Positions 36,068 to 44,495 of a stretch of DNA of 64,000 nucleotides are shown here, piece after piece. The stretch's first letter is position 1; each line of letters opens with the position of its first letter. The position numbers and the translations under genes were made by a program. The DNA is taken from contig CAMUJF010000005.1 of assembly GCA_947089135.1 (NCBI GenBank), forward strand, positions 1-64,000. Reading direction: 5' to 3'. The notes beneath the pieces were generated by a model. It did not search any database, was not told where the DNA came from, and saw only the letters and a program-made list of their open reading frames with translations. This stretch comes from an uncultured Clostridia bacterium (lineage in GTDB: Bacteria; Bacillota; Clostridia; Oscillospirales; Ruminococcaceae).

Positions 36068-36966
36068 TGCTTTAACTCCCATTCCTTGATTTGTCTGGCT
36101 TCTTCGTACATTTCCGTATAGCTGTTATGTCTTGAAGCGGCAATCTGTCCGCTTTTAACAGCTTCAAGTACGGCGCAGCCCTTTTCTTTGATGTGTGCAC
36201 AGTCAAGAAAACGACACTTACCCTCGTAGTTTCTGAATTCCGGAAAACAGCTGGCAAGCTCTTCTTTGCGAATAATATCGTATTTCTGAGTTTCAAATGT
36301 GGAAAAACCGGGGGTATCGGCAATATATCCTCCGTTATCAAGCTTGTATAACTCAACGCTGCGGGTAGTGTGACGTCCTCTGCCGAGTTTTTTGCTTATC
36401 TCTCCGGTTTTTATTTCCAAATTTGAGGATATATGATTAAGCAAGGTAGACTTTCCCACTCCCGTATTTCCTGTAAAGGCAGATACCTTTCCTGACAGCA
36501 AATCATACAGCTTCATATATGATTTTGCATTTTCATAATCTATTTCGATAAGTTCCGCTCCGGAATTTTTATAAATGTCAGCAAAAAAACTGTTTTTCTG
36601 TAAGTCAATTTTGGTTACTGCAATAATGCCGTTTATCCCCTTGTATTCCGCAATTGCAAGGAATTTATCAAGCAGCGTCAAATTTGGCGCCGGCTCACAC
36701 GTGGAAATCACAAAAACCATGCGGTCAAGATTAGCAAGCGGAGGTCTGATAATACTGTTTTTTCTTGGAAGAATTTTATCGACTACAGCTGTACAGCTGT
36801 CTATATCGGTATCGGTCAAAATAACTCTGTCTCCAACACACGGCGAAATATTCCGCTTTCTGAAAATTCCTCTTGCTTTGCATTCAAAGACGCCCGACTC
36901 TGTTTCTGCTGTGTACAGTCCTCCGACTGCCTTTAAAAGCAAGCCTTCAATCTGACCACCGTTCAT
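36064..36966 (-). CDS. rsgA: Ribosome small-subunit-dependent GTPase A
   Basis: The 300-residue GTPase helps mature the 30S subunit. It has an OB-fold at the N-terminus, a circularly permuted GTPase (G4 VTKIDL before G1 GNTGVGKST and G3 DTPGFS), and a C-terminal zinc site in CRFLDCAHIKEKGC. The ATG at 36966 overlaps the pknB stop codon by one base, so translation is coupled. It is adjacent to the kinase gene, as in Bacillus, where the kinase phosphorylates this GTPase. Confidence 0.95.
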   Translation of the reverse strand: MNGGQIEGLLLKAVGGLYTAETESGVFECKARGIFRKRNISPCVGDRVILTDTDIDSCTAVVDKILPRKNSIIRPPLANLDRMVFVISTCEPAPNLTLLDKFLAIAEYKGINGIIAVTKIDLQKNSFFADIYKNSGAELIEIDYENAKSYMKLYDLLSGKVSAFTGNTGVGKSTLLNHISSNLEIKTGEISKKLGRGRHTTRSVELYKLDNGGYIADTPGFSTFETQKYDIIRKEELASCFPEFRNYEGKCRFLDCAHIKEKGCAVLEAVKSGQIAASRHNSYTEMYEEARQIKEWELKQ

Positions 36967-39170
36967 CAATAGCCAAACACATCATTCCAGAATGCACTGT
37001 CATCATCATCGTCAAACGGATCGTCGATAACAATGTCATCGTCAGGATCAATCACAATAGGTTCCCGTTCGCTGTTGTCACCGCTGCTGTTTTTATCAGA
37101 AAACAGGTTTTTCAAAACATTTTTATCGAAATTTACCTCTGTAACAATGTTTTCCACAAAATCAACAGAATATTCTCCGATAGTGTCGCTATTGTCGTTG
37201 TCCTCGTTTACTGCTTCAAGAACGACCTTTTGCATCTCGGTACCCTTAATATCAACCGAAACCGTTGACGCATACGCCAAATTATCAATTGTAGTCGTAC
37301 CGATAATAGTTCCGTTAACATAACAATTGAACGTAGCCTTGCCCTTGATTCCGTCAGGAACACGGAACGTTATAACTGCTTCAGCTTCAGGCATATTGCC
37401 CGTACTAAGCGTAAGGATGATCGTAGAATTGATTTTGACAATATTAGGCTGACCGTCCTCGCCCACGTCCGGAATACTTTGCTCAATAACAGTGCCTTCA
37501 GGCTCAAGAGAATCCTTGGTCATTGTCTGAACCGTAAACTTGTCGCCCAAGAGAGTTTTTGCTTCCTCAAGAGTGCGGCCTACGCATTTGGGCACAACAA
37601 CGTCCTGAACCTCGGGACCACGGCTTACATACATATAGACTGTTGAACCGTATGCAACCTTTTCATTTCGGGCAGGCTCTGTTTTTATAACGAAATCCTT
37701 AGGAACCGTTTCGTCCGTAACGCTCTTTATCAACACGTTAAAGCCGTCGTTATCCTTTAGCATATTCATAGCAGTCGTGGAATCCAACTCATAAACATTG
37801 GTTACAGTTACCATACGCGGACCCTTGCTCACGATCAGTTTTACCGTAGAATTACCTATCATGTAATCCTTACCCTCTGAGGGAGTCTGGTCAATTATTG
37901 CACCCTCGGGGTATTCAGATGAAAATTCCTTATTTTCAACAACAACGTCAAAGGAGCTTGCATAATAGTTAGCTACCTCCTGATAACTCAAACCGCGCAG
38001 ATTAGGCATTTTACCGATTGCAGGAGGGGGATCCTTATCAAAAACATTTATAAGCATAATTGCAATAAACGCAACCACAATTATAACAATACCCGCAGCT
38101 ATAGCTGTAAGAACTACTACAAAATACGAAGATTTGGACGGTTTTTCGTCCTCCTCATAATCGTCATAATTGTCGTAATTGTCGAGCTCATCCTTTGTTC
38201 TGGTATGTGTACGCATTTTTTTGCTGTCACCGCCCTTTTCCTGCTTTGCGAGCGCGGACGATTCCGCAGCCGCCTTTGAAATTGCTCCCGCATTGAAGTA
38301 CTGGGTTTTTTCTGATAAATACTTGTACTCAAACACGATACTCGGATTTTTCTTAAACTCTTCAATATCCTTGATCATTTCGGAAGCCGACTGATAACGC
38401 TTTGAAGCCTCTTTCTGCATTGCCCTTAAAACGATCTCCTCCAACCCCTCCGGTACGGAATCATTTACCGCCCTCAAAGGCTTTGCTTCGTTCTGCATAT
38501 GCATAAGAGCCACCGAAACGGGGTTTTCTCCGTCAAACGGCTTTTCGCCCGTAAGCATTTCGTACATCATAACGCCAACAGAATAAATGTCACTTTTTTC
38601 ATCGGTAACATCTCCGCTCGCCTGTTCTGGACTGATATAGTGTACGCTTCCGATAGCCTTGTCGGAAATAGTCTTGCCTTCTTCGCGGGCAAATCTGGCG
38701 ATTCCGAAATCCATGACCTTGATAGTGCCGTCCGGAAAAAGCATAATATTTTGAGGCTTTATATCCCTGTGGACGATTCCGCGATCATGAGCGTGCTGCA
38801 AAGCCCGAAGTATCTGAATTATAAAATGGATACAATCCTTCCATTTTATAACCCCCTGCTGTTCCATAAACTCTTTCAGTGTAATACCGTCAATATACTC
38901 CATGACAATAAACTGGATTTTATCCGTAAAGCCAACATCGTATATCTTTACGATATTAGGGTGTGAAAGAACGGCGATAGCTTTGGACTCGTTCCTGAAA
39001 CGTCTGACAAATTCATCGTTATTCGCAAATTCGTTTTTCAGAATCTTTACCGCAACCGTTCTGTCCTCCAGAATGTCAGTCGCCTTATAGACGTCTGCCA
39101 TTCCTCCGACTCCGATAAGCTCGGTTATCTCGTACCTGCCGTCAAGCTTTCTTCCAATGTTTTTATCCAT
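36966..39170 (-). CDS. pknB: PASTA-domain Ser/Thr protein kinase (PknB/PrkC)
   Basis: The 734-residue membrane kinase has a cytoplasmic Hanks-type domain (about residues 1-270) with GVGGMADVYKA, catalytic HRDIKPQN and DFGIARF. A tyrosine- and acid-rich linker (YDNYDDYEEDE) precedes the membrane helix at about 346-375. Outside are three PASTA repeats (about 385-590), which bind peptidoglycan fragments. After them comes an extra domain of about 140 residues, ending in a very acidic tail (DPDDDIVIDDPFDDDDD); this is unusual. The ATG at 39170 has AGGAGTG upstream. The phosphatase gene precedes it, and rsgA follows. Confidence 0.95.
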   Translation of the reverse strand: MDKNIGRKLDGRYEITELIGVGGMADVYKATDILEDRTVAVKILKNEFANNDEFVRRFRNESKAIAVLSHPNIVKIYDVGFTDKIQFIVMEYIDGITLKEFMEQQGVIKWKDCIHFIIQILRALQHAHDRGIVHRDIKPQNIMLFPDGTIKVMDFGIARFAREEGKTISDKAIGSVHYISPEQASGDVTDEKSDIYSVGVMMYEMLTGEKPFDGENPVSVALMHMQNEAKPLRAVNDSVPEGLEEIVLRAMQKEASKRYQSASEMIKDIEEFKKNPSIVFEYKYLSEKTQYFNAGAISKAAAESSALAKQEKGGDSKKMRTHTRTKDELDNYDNYDDYEEDEKPSKSSYFVVVLTAIAAGIVIIVVAFIAIMLINVFDKDPPPAIGKMPNLRGLSYQEVANYYASSFDVVVENKEFSSEYPEGAIIDQTPSEGKDYMIGNSTVKLIVSKGPRMVTVTNVYELDSTTAMNMLKDNDGFNVLIKSVTDETVPKDFVIKTEPARNEKVAYGSTVYMYVSRGPEVQDVVVPKCVGRTLEEAKTLLGDKFTVQTMTKDSLEPEGTVIEQSIPDVGEDGQPNIVKINSTIILTLSTGNMPEAEAVITFRVPDGIKGKATFNCYVNGTIIGTTTIDNLAYASTVSVDIKGTEMQKVVLEAVNEDNDNSDTIGEYSVDFVENIVTEVNFDKNVLKNLFSDKNSSGDNSEREPIVIDPDDDIVIDDPFDDDDDSAFWNDVFGY

Positions 39171-39205
39171 TAAATTCACTCCTGTAAATAAACAGTTTCC
39201 TGTAA

Positions 39206-39928
39206 TCATTTCATATAAGCAACGGTAATGTTGTCACCGCCGCCGTTTTCAAGGGCTTTTCTGATAAGCTCGCCCGGGACTTCGTTAGGACTCAGTTCTT
39301 TTGCAGCTTTGAATATGTCAGATTCATCACAGTAATTTGAAAGACCGTCTGTACAAAGCAGCAGTGAAGAATTTTCCGTCAAATCAAATTCAAAATAGTC
39401 GGGAACAACGCTTTCTGAAACTCCTACAGCTTTTGTAATGTAATTTCTGCGCGGATGATTTTTGATCTCTTCACGTGTAATTTCCCCGCTTTCATACATA
39501 TGCATGACAACCGTGTGATCTTTTGTTATCTGCCGTATCTCATGGTTAATAAGGTAAAGCCTTGAATCCCCAACGTTTACCGCGTAAAGCTTGCCGCCGC
39601 AAACCAGAGCCGCTACGCAGGTCGTACCCATTCCGCTCATTTCCAGACTTGAAATAGCCGTATCATATACAACTGAGTTAGCGGTGGTAATGGAAGAAAT
39701 AAGTAAATTTCTGATTGACTTGCTTTCATAGTCAGCACGAAAAACCTTGGTTATCCTGTCAAAAACAATATTTACTGCTCTTTCGCTTGCCTCGCTTCCG
39801 GCATTCTGACCGCCCATTCCGTCGCAAACAACCGCAAAGCAAGCTCCGCCGTCTATCAAAGCAGAGCGTACTCTGTCCTGATTTTCTTTTCTTGACAATC
39901 CGATATTCGTATCGGAATAGACATTCAT
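39206..39928 (-). CDS. prpC: PP2C-type Ser/Thr phosphatase (PrpC/Stp)
   Basis: The 240-residue phosphatase reverses phosphorylation by the PASTA kinase encoded next. PP2C motifs are seen in order: DTNIGLSRKENQD, VCDGMGGQNAG, the GTTCVAALV block, NVGDSRLYL, TKDHTVV and CTDGLSNY, with the aspartates that hold two Mn/Mg ions. The ATG at 39928 follows AAAGGAGTG; three codons upstream overlap that site. Confidence 0.95.
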   Translation of the reverse strand: MNVYSDTNIGLSRKENQDRVRSALIDGGACFAVVCDGMGGQNAGSEASERAVNIVFDRITKVFRADYESKSIRNLLISSITTANSVVYDTAISSLEMSGMGTTCVAALVCGGKLYAVNVGDSRLYLINHEIRQITKDHTVVMHMYESGEITREEIKNHPRRNYITKAVGVSESVVPDYFEFDLTENSSLLLCTDGLSNYCDESDIFKAAKELSPNEVPGELIRKALENGGGDNITVAYMK

Positions 39929-39967
39929 CAGCCGCACTCCTTTCGCAGTTTTATGAATATAAATGAA

Positions 39968-40999
39968 TCATATCTCGTATTCGCGTCTGAGCTGTCCGCA
40001 GGCAGCGTCTATATCAGCGCCGAGCGTTCGCCTGACAGTAGCGTTCAGACCGCCCTTTTCTAAAGCGCCGAGAAATCTGTAAAGAGAATTTTTATCCGAA
40101 CAGTAGTCTCGCTCTTTAATTTGATTTACCGGAATAAGATTGACATGACAGTTCATTCCTTTGAGAAGTTTTACCAATGCGTCCGCATCGTCCGGATAGT
40201 CGTTCACTTCGTGAATTACCGCATATTCAAAGGATATTCGCCGTCCTGTTTTTTCGATATAATATCGGCAGGCTTTCAACAATTCGTCAATAGGATATTT
40301 TTTGTTTACAGGCATAATCTCACTTCTTTTAGCGTTGCTTACCGCATGAAGAGACACTGAAAGCGTAAGTCCAAAACGGTATTCGGCAAGGTCGTAAATT
40401 CTGTCCACAAGTCCGCAGGTAGAAAGCGAAACATGTCTCAGACTGAGATTCTTTCCTGTTTCAAACGAAAGTATCTGCAAAAACTTGACAACATTGTCAA
40501 AATTGTCGAGTGGCTCCCCGATACCCATAAGCACCAGACTGTCAATGTGCCTGCCACTGTCTCTTTCCGCTTCATAAACCTGAAGCAGCATTTCGGACGG
40601 AAGTAAGTGCCGTTTGAAGCCCGCAATAGTCGAAGCACAGAAGCTGCAGCCCATTTTACATCCCACTTGAGTCGAAATACAAAGGCTGTTTCCGTGCTTG
40701 TAATCCATAAGAACAGACTCAATGTGATTGCCGTCAGGCAATTCATATAGATATTTTACAGTATTATCTATAGAAGATTCAAGCTTTCTGACAACTTTTA
40801 TACTATTTATACAATAATTATCATCTAATTTTGTGCGTAAAGACGAAGAAATATTACTCATATTGGCAAATTCATGAACTCTTTTTGTATGTAGCCATTC
40901 ATAAATTTGTTTCCCTCTGAATTTTTTCTCGCCAATGGACTCCATTGCGGAGTATAATTCACTTAAACTATAGGATAAAATATCCTTTTTCAAAATCAA
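39968..40999 (-). CDS. rlmN: Dual-specificity RNA methyltransferase RlmN
   Basis: The 343-residue radical SAM enzyme methylates C2 of A2503 in 23S rRNA and A37 of some tRNAs. The cluster motif C-x3-C-x2-C is in QVGCKMGCSFCAS; MGIGEPLDNFDN and the substrate-contacting cysteine near the C-terminus (DIDAACGQL) complete the pattern. It overlaps the rsmB stop codon by four bases (ATGA). Confidence 0.96.
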   Translation of the reverse strand: MILKKDILSYSLSELYSAMESIGEKKFRGKQIYEWLHTKRVHEFANMSNISSSLRTKLDDNYCINSIKVVRKLESSIDNTVKYLYELPDGNHIESVLMDYKHGNSLCISTQVGCKMGCSFCASTIAGFKRHLLPSEMLLQVYEAERDSGRHIDSLVLMGIGEPLDNFDNVVKFLQILSFETGKNLSLRHVSLSTCGLVDRIYDLAEYRFGLTLSVSLHAVSNAKRSEIMPVNKKYPIDELLKACRYYIEKTGRRISFEYAVIHEVNDYPDDADALVKLLKGMNCHVNLIPVNQIKERDYCSDKNSLYRFLGALEKGGLNATVRRTLGADIDAACGQLRREYEI

Positions 41000-42309
41000 A
41001 ACTCGCCCTTTCTGATCTTGCTTATAAAAAATCCTTCGCAGCCAAAATCCCTTGGAAAAATAGTCATCTTATAACTTTTATTTCCATATTCCTCCATAAT
41101 ATTTATAGGTATAAAGTTCTTGTGCTCATTAAGAAAACGATCAATCACATTGTCATTTTCATCTCTATTCAAGGTGCAAGTCGAATAAACAAGTTCACCG
41201 CCCGGTTTCAGATACTTTGAAGCAGTACATAAAATATCGTACTGAACCTCTGGAAGCCGTGAAATTGAATTCAACTCAGTATATTTAAGCTCCGGTTTTG
41301 AACGTATTACGCCGAATCCCGAACACGGAACATCGCATAAAACTTTATCCGCCTGAGGAAAACTTTCATTAAAAACCTTAGCATCGTTTTTTATCGCCTC
41401 AATTGAAAGACCTAACCGCTCAGCGCCTTTTTTTATCAAGTTAACTCTGTTTGAGTGTATATCGCAGGCAATTACCTTGCCGGAACATCCCATTAGCTCT
41501 GTAATGGTAAATGCCTTTCCACCAGGAGCCGCACACAAATCAATTACAGTATCGTTGGGCTGCGGAGACAACGTCTTGCAACAAAGCTGTGAAGATAAAT
41601 CCTGCACATGAAAAAAACCCTGTTGAAAGAGTCCGCAATGCTCCACTCCGCCAAGTTTTTCAGATTCAAGGCAATTATCTGTAATGCTACAAGCCTTTAC
41701 AGATAATCCCAAAGCGTTAAATTCAAAAATAAGTTTTTCGGAAGATATTTTTAAGTTATTTACCCTTAAAAAAGTTTTATGCGGGGTAACCGAAGCTTTA
41801 AGCAAATCCTCTGCTTGTTCAAATGAGTAATCTTCGCAAAGTTTTTTTACAAGCTCATGGCTGCATGAATATTCAAGACCAAGACGTTTTACCCTATCCT
41901 CAGGAAAGGGAATCTCCTTTCCGCTTCGAATAAAGCTTCTCAGAACTGCGTTTACAAATCCGGCTGCACTTGATTTGCCACACTGCTTTGCAAGAACTAC
42001 CGATTCGTTTACAGCTGCACTGTCGGTTACCGAGTCCATATAAAGAAGCTGATACAACCCAATTTTTAATATATTGACCACAACAGCGTCCAACTTGTGT
42101 AAAGGCTTACTGCTATACATTGAAACAATATATTCCAAAGTAAGCTTTCGCTCTACTGTACCGTAAAAAAGTCTGGAAACAAAGCTTTTGTCTCTATCTG
42201 AAAAACCGCTTTTCTCAAGCGCCGAATCCAATACAATGTTGGAATACGCCTGCTTATCCATTTTATTCAGTAATTCCAACACTGTAAAGCGAGTAGACTT
42301 AACGCTCAT
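40996..42309 (-). CDS. rsmB: 16S rRNA cytosine-C5 methyltransferase RsmB
   Basis: The 437-residue enzyme methylates C967 of 16S rRNA. It has an N-terminal NusB-like helical domain (about residues 1-140) and a C-terminal methyltransferase with SAM-binding DLCAAPGGKAFT, the DVPCSGFGV motif and the nucleophile cysteine in VYSTCTL. CAGGAG precedes the ATG. It sits between the Zn peptidase and rlmN genes with almost no spacing. Confidence 0.94.
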   Translation of the reverse strand: MSVKSTRFTVLELLNKMDKQAYSNIVLDSALEKSGFSDRDKSFVSRLFYGTVERKLTLEYIVSMYSSKPLHKLDAVVVNILKIGLYQLLYMDSVTDSAAVNESVVLAKQCGKSSAAGFVNAVLRSFIRSGKEIPFPEDRVKRLGLEYSCSHELVKKLCEDYSFEQAEDLLKASVTPHKTFLRVNNLKISSEKLIFEFNALGLSVKACSITDNCLESEKLGGVEHCGLFQQGFFHVQDLSSQLCCKTLSPQPNDTVIDLCAAPGGKAFTITELMGCSGKVIACDIHSNRVNLIKKGAERLGLSIEAIKNDAKVFNESFPQADKVLCDVPCSGFGVIRSKPELKYTELNSISRLPEVQYDILCTASKYLKPGGELVYSTCTLNRDENDNVIDRFLNEHKNFIPINIMEEYGNKSYKMTIFPRDFGCEGFFISKIRKGEF

Positions 42310-42311
42310 AA

Positions 42312-42998
42312 TTAATTTCTCCTGTTTCTGTTGGAGATTAGAATAAGTCTTAAAAGGCTCATCAGTGATGAGAACATAGCTGCAACATAGGTCATTGCAG
42401 CGGCAGTCAAAACTTTTTTTGCCATTTTGACTTCACTTTTATAAAGAATAACATTTTCATCAAGGGTTTTCAAAGCCCTTCCGCTTGCATTAAATTCAAC
42501 CGGAAGCGTTACCGCCTGAAACAAAACAACTCCTGTATAAAGAAAAATACCTATGGGAATGAGCCATTGCAGCGCGCCAAACAGCATTCCAATAAATACC
42601 AATGGCAAAGCAAGACTTGAGCCGATCTGCGTAATAGGAATGATTGCCTGTCTGACTTTAATCGGAGCATAGCCCTGTGCGTGCTGGATAGCGTGTCCAA
42701 CTTCGTGAGCTGCAACGCCTATAGCCGCCACAGAAGTACTGTTATATACTGAATCCGAGAGTCGAATAACATTTGCCGAAGGATCATAATGGTCAGTAAG
42801 GTTTCCGCTAATATATTCGATGCTGACACTATAGAGACCGTTTTCATCAAGAATTTTTCTCGCAACTTCTTTTGCCGTATAACCGTGCTGATTGTTTTCA
42901 GTGCTGTACTTGCTGAACGTGGATTTGACCATAATTTGAGCGATAAGAGCAAAAATTATCGCCGGAAGTACAAGCAAATATGTCGGATCATAAAACAT
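42312..42998 (-). CDS. Membrane zinc metallopeptidase (YugP type)
   Basis: The 228-residue protein has an N-terminal helix, a zinc motif H-E-x-x-H in AAHEVGHAIQH at about residue 98, then two to three helices. The EFNASGRAL segment after them is also typical. The YugP family is conserved in Firmicutes, but its substrate is unknown. It lies between fmt and rsmB, an insertion relative to the Bacillus order that is common in Clostridia. AAAAGGAGG precedes the ATG. Confidence 0.9.
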   Translation of the reverse strand: MFYDPTYLLVLPAIIFALIAQIMVKSTFSKYSTENNQHGYTAKEVARKILDENGLYSVSIEYISGNLTDHYDPSANVIRLSDSVYNSTSVAAIGVAAHEVGHAIQHAQGYAPIKVRQAIIPITQIGSSLALPLVFIGMLFGALQWLIPIGIFLYTGVVLFQAVTLPVEFNASGRALKTLDENVILYKSEVKMAKKVLTAAAMTYVAAMFSSLMSLLRLILISNRNRRN

Positions 42999-43011
42999 AT
43001 TCTGCCTCCTT

Positions 43012-43953
43012 TTATACTAAAACAGTATCTTCGCTAACCGTTCTTCCCCTTAAATAATCCTCTACAGACATTTTTTTTCCGCCCTCTGCCTGAACTTCAG
43101 TAAATCTAATGCAGGTTCCGTCTCCGCAAACAACTGTAAAGTCTTTTGACTGTACAATGGTTCCTGGTAATTTATCCGACTTTAAATTTTTAACTATCTC
43201 CGACCTATAAACTTTGAGCCGTTTTCCGTCAAGAATCGCTGAAGCACATGGGTAAGATGATAATCCGCGTATTTGATTGTGTACCTCCTGAGCTGTTTTT
43301 GAAAAATCTATAGGACACATATCCTTTGTAAGCATAGGTGCGTGGCATGACTCGGACTCATTCTGCGGCATTGGTGTAATGTCTCCCGACTTTACAGCCT
43401 TAATAGTCTCCAAAAGCGTTTCCGCACCAAGTACTGATAATCTATCGTGTAACTCTGAAGCAGTTTCATTTTCTCCAATTTCCAAAGATTTACTTAACAG
43501 CATATCTCCAGTATCTATGCCCTCGGCCATAAGCATTGTAGTAACTCCCGTAACCTTTTCACCGTTCAAAACGCTCCATTGAATAGGTCCTGCTCCGCGG
43601 TACTTTGGCAGAAGCGACGCGTGAACGTTTATACAGTAATACTTTGGCGCGTCAAGAACAGCTTTAGGAAGTATCTTTCCATATGCGACCACAATTATCA
43701 AATCGGGAGAAAGATCATTTATAACTTTCAATGCAAGCTCAGCATCCTCTCCCTTTTTAAGGCTAAGCGGCTGATATATAGGGATATTGTGCATCAAGGC
43801 AACTTCCTTTACAGGCGGCGGAGCAAGCTTATATCCCCTGCCTTTTGGCTTGTCGGGCTGAGTAAACACAGCTGTAACATTTTCGCCGCTGTCAATAAGC
43901 GCTTTAAGACACGGAACTGCAAAATCGGGAGTACCCATAAAAATAATGTTCAT
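43012..43953 (-). CDS. fmt: Methionyl-tRNA formyltransferase
   Basis: The 313-residue enzyme formylates initiator Met-tRNA. The N-terminal domain holds IIFMGTPDFAVP, the catalytic block NVHASLLPKYRGAGPIQW and GVTTMLMAEGIDTGDML. The C-terminal OB-like domain binds tRNA. It works with peptide deformylase, encoded just upstream. Confidence 0.96.
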   Translation of the reverse strand: MNIIFMGTPDFAVPCLKALIDSGENVTAVFTQPDKPKGRGYKLAPPPVKEVALMHNIPIYQPLSLKKGEDAELALKVINDLSPDLIIVVAYGKILPKAVLDAPKYYCINVHASLLPKYRGAGPIQWSVLNGEKVTGVTTMLMAEGIDTGDMLLSKSLEIGENETASELHDRLSVLGAETLLETIKAVKSGDITPMPQNESESCHAPMLTKDMCPIDFSKTAQEVHNQIRGLSSYPCASAILDGKRLKVYRSEIVKNLKSDKLPGTIVQSKDFTVVCGDGTCIRFTEVQAEGGKKMSVEDYLRGRTVSEDTVLV

Positions 43954-43965
43954 TAATTATTCCTT

Positions 43966-44478
43966 TCAGCGTTTTCTTTTTTTTCGTCTTCCGTTTGACT
44001 CCTCTTTCTCAAGCTCATCGGGATCTACCATTTCATCGGCAATATCAATAAAAAGTTGTCCCTCAAGGTGGTCGATCTCGTGACAAACTGCTCTGGCAAA
44101 AAACTCCTTTAGTTTTAACTGTACGTCTTTTCCGTTTCTGTCCTGACCCTTGACAATGATTTCATTTGGACGAATAACATATCCCCAGTCATCAGGACAG
44201 GAAAGGCAACCCTCGACCGCCCGCTGAAAACCCTTTGACTTAATAATTTCAGGATTAATAAGCTCCAGAAGTCCCTCACCTACATCAACAACGACCGCAC
44301 GTCTTAAAATTCCAACCTGAGGCGCGGCAAGACCAACGCCGTTTGCCTTGTACATAGTTTCAGCCATATCATCAAGAAGTATACCAAGCTTTTCGTCAAA
44401 GTTCTCCACCGGTTTGCATTTTTTTCTGAGTATATCCTCAGATTTATTGACAATTTTTCTCAGTGCCAAAATTTTCAC
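43966..44478 (-). CDS. def: Peptide deformylase
   Basis: The 170-residue metallohydrolase removes the formyl group from new proteins. All three motifs are present: GVGLAAPQVG, EGCLSCP and HEIDHLEG with the metal-binding cysteine and histidines. The C-terminus is a run of K and R. The printed start is a GTG very close to AAAGG; the TTG three codons later (giving MALRKIV) is better spaced and resembles relatives, so the true start may be 44469. Confidence 0.94.
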   Translation of the reverse strand: MKILALRKIVNKSEDILRKKCKPVENFDEKLGILLDDMAETMYKANGVGLAAPQVGILRRAVVVDVGEGLLELINPEIIKSKGFQRAVEGCLSCPDDWGYVIRPNEIIVKGQDRNGKDVQLKLKEFFARAVCHEIDHLEGQLFIDIADEMVDPDELEKEESNGRRKKRKR

Positions 44479-44495
44479 TGCCTTTCAATAATTAA

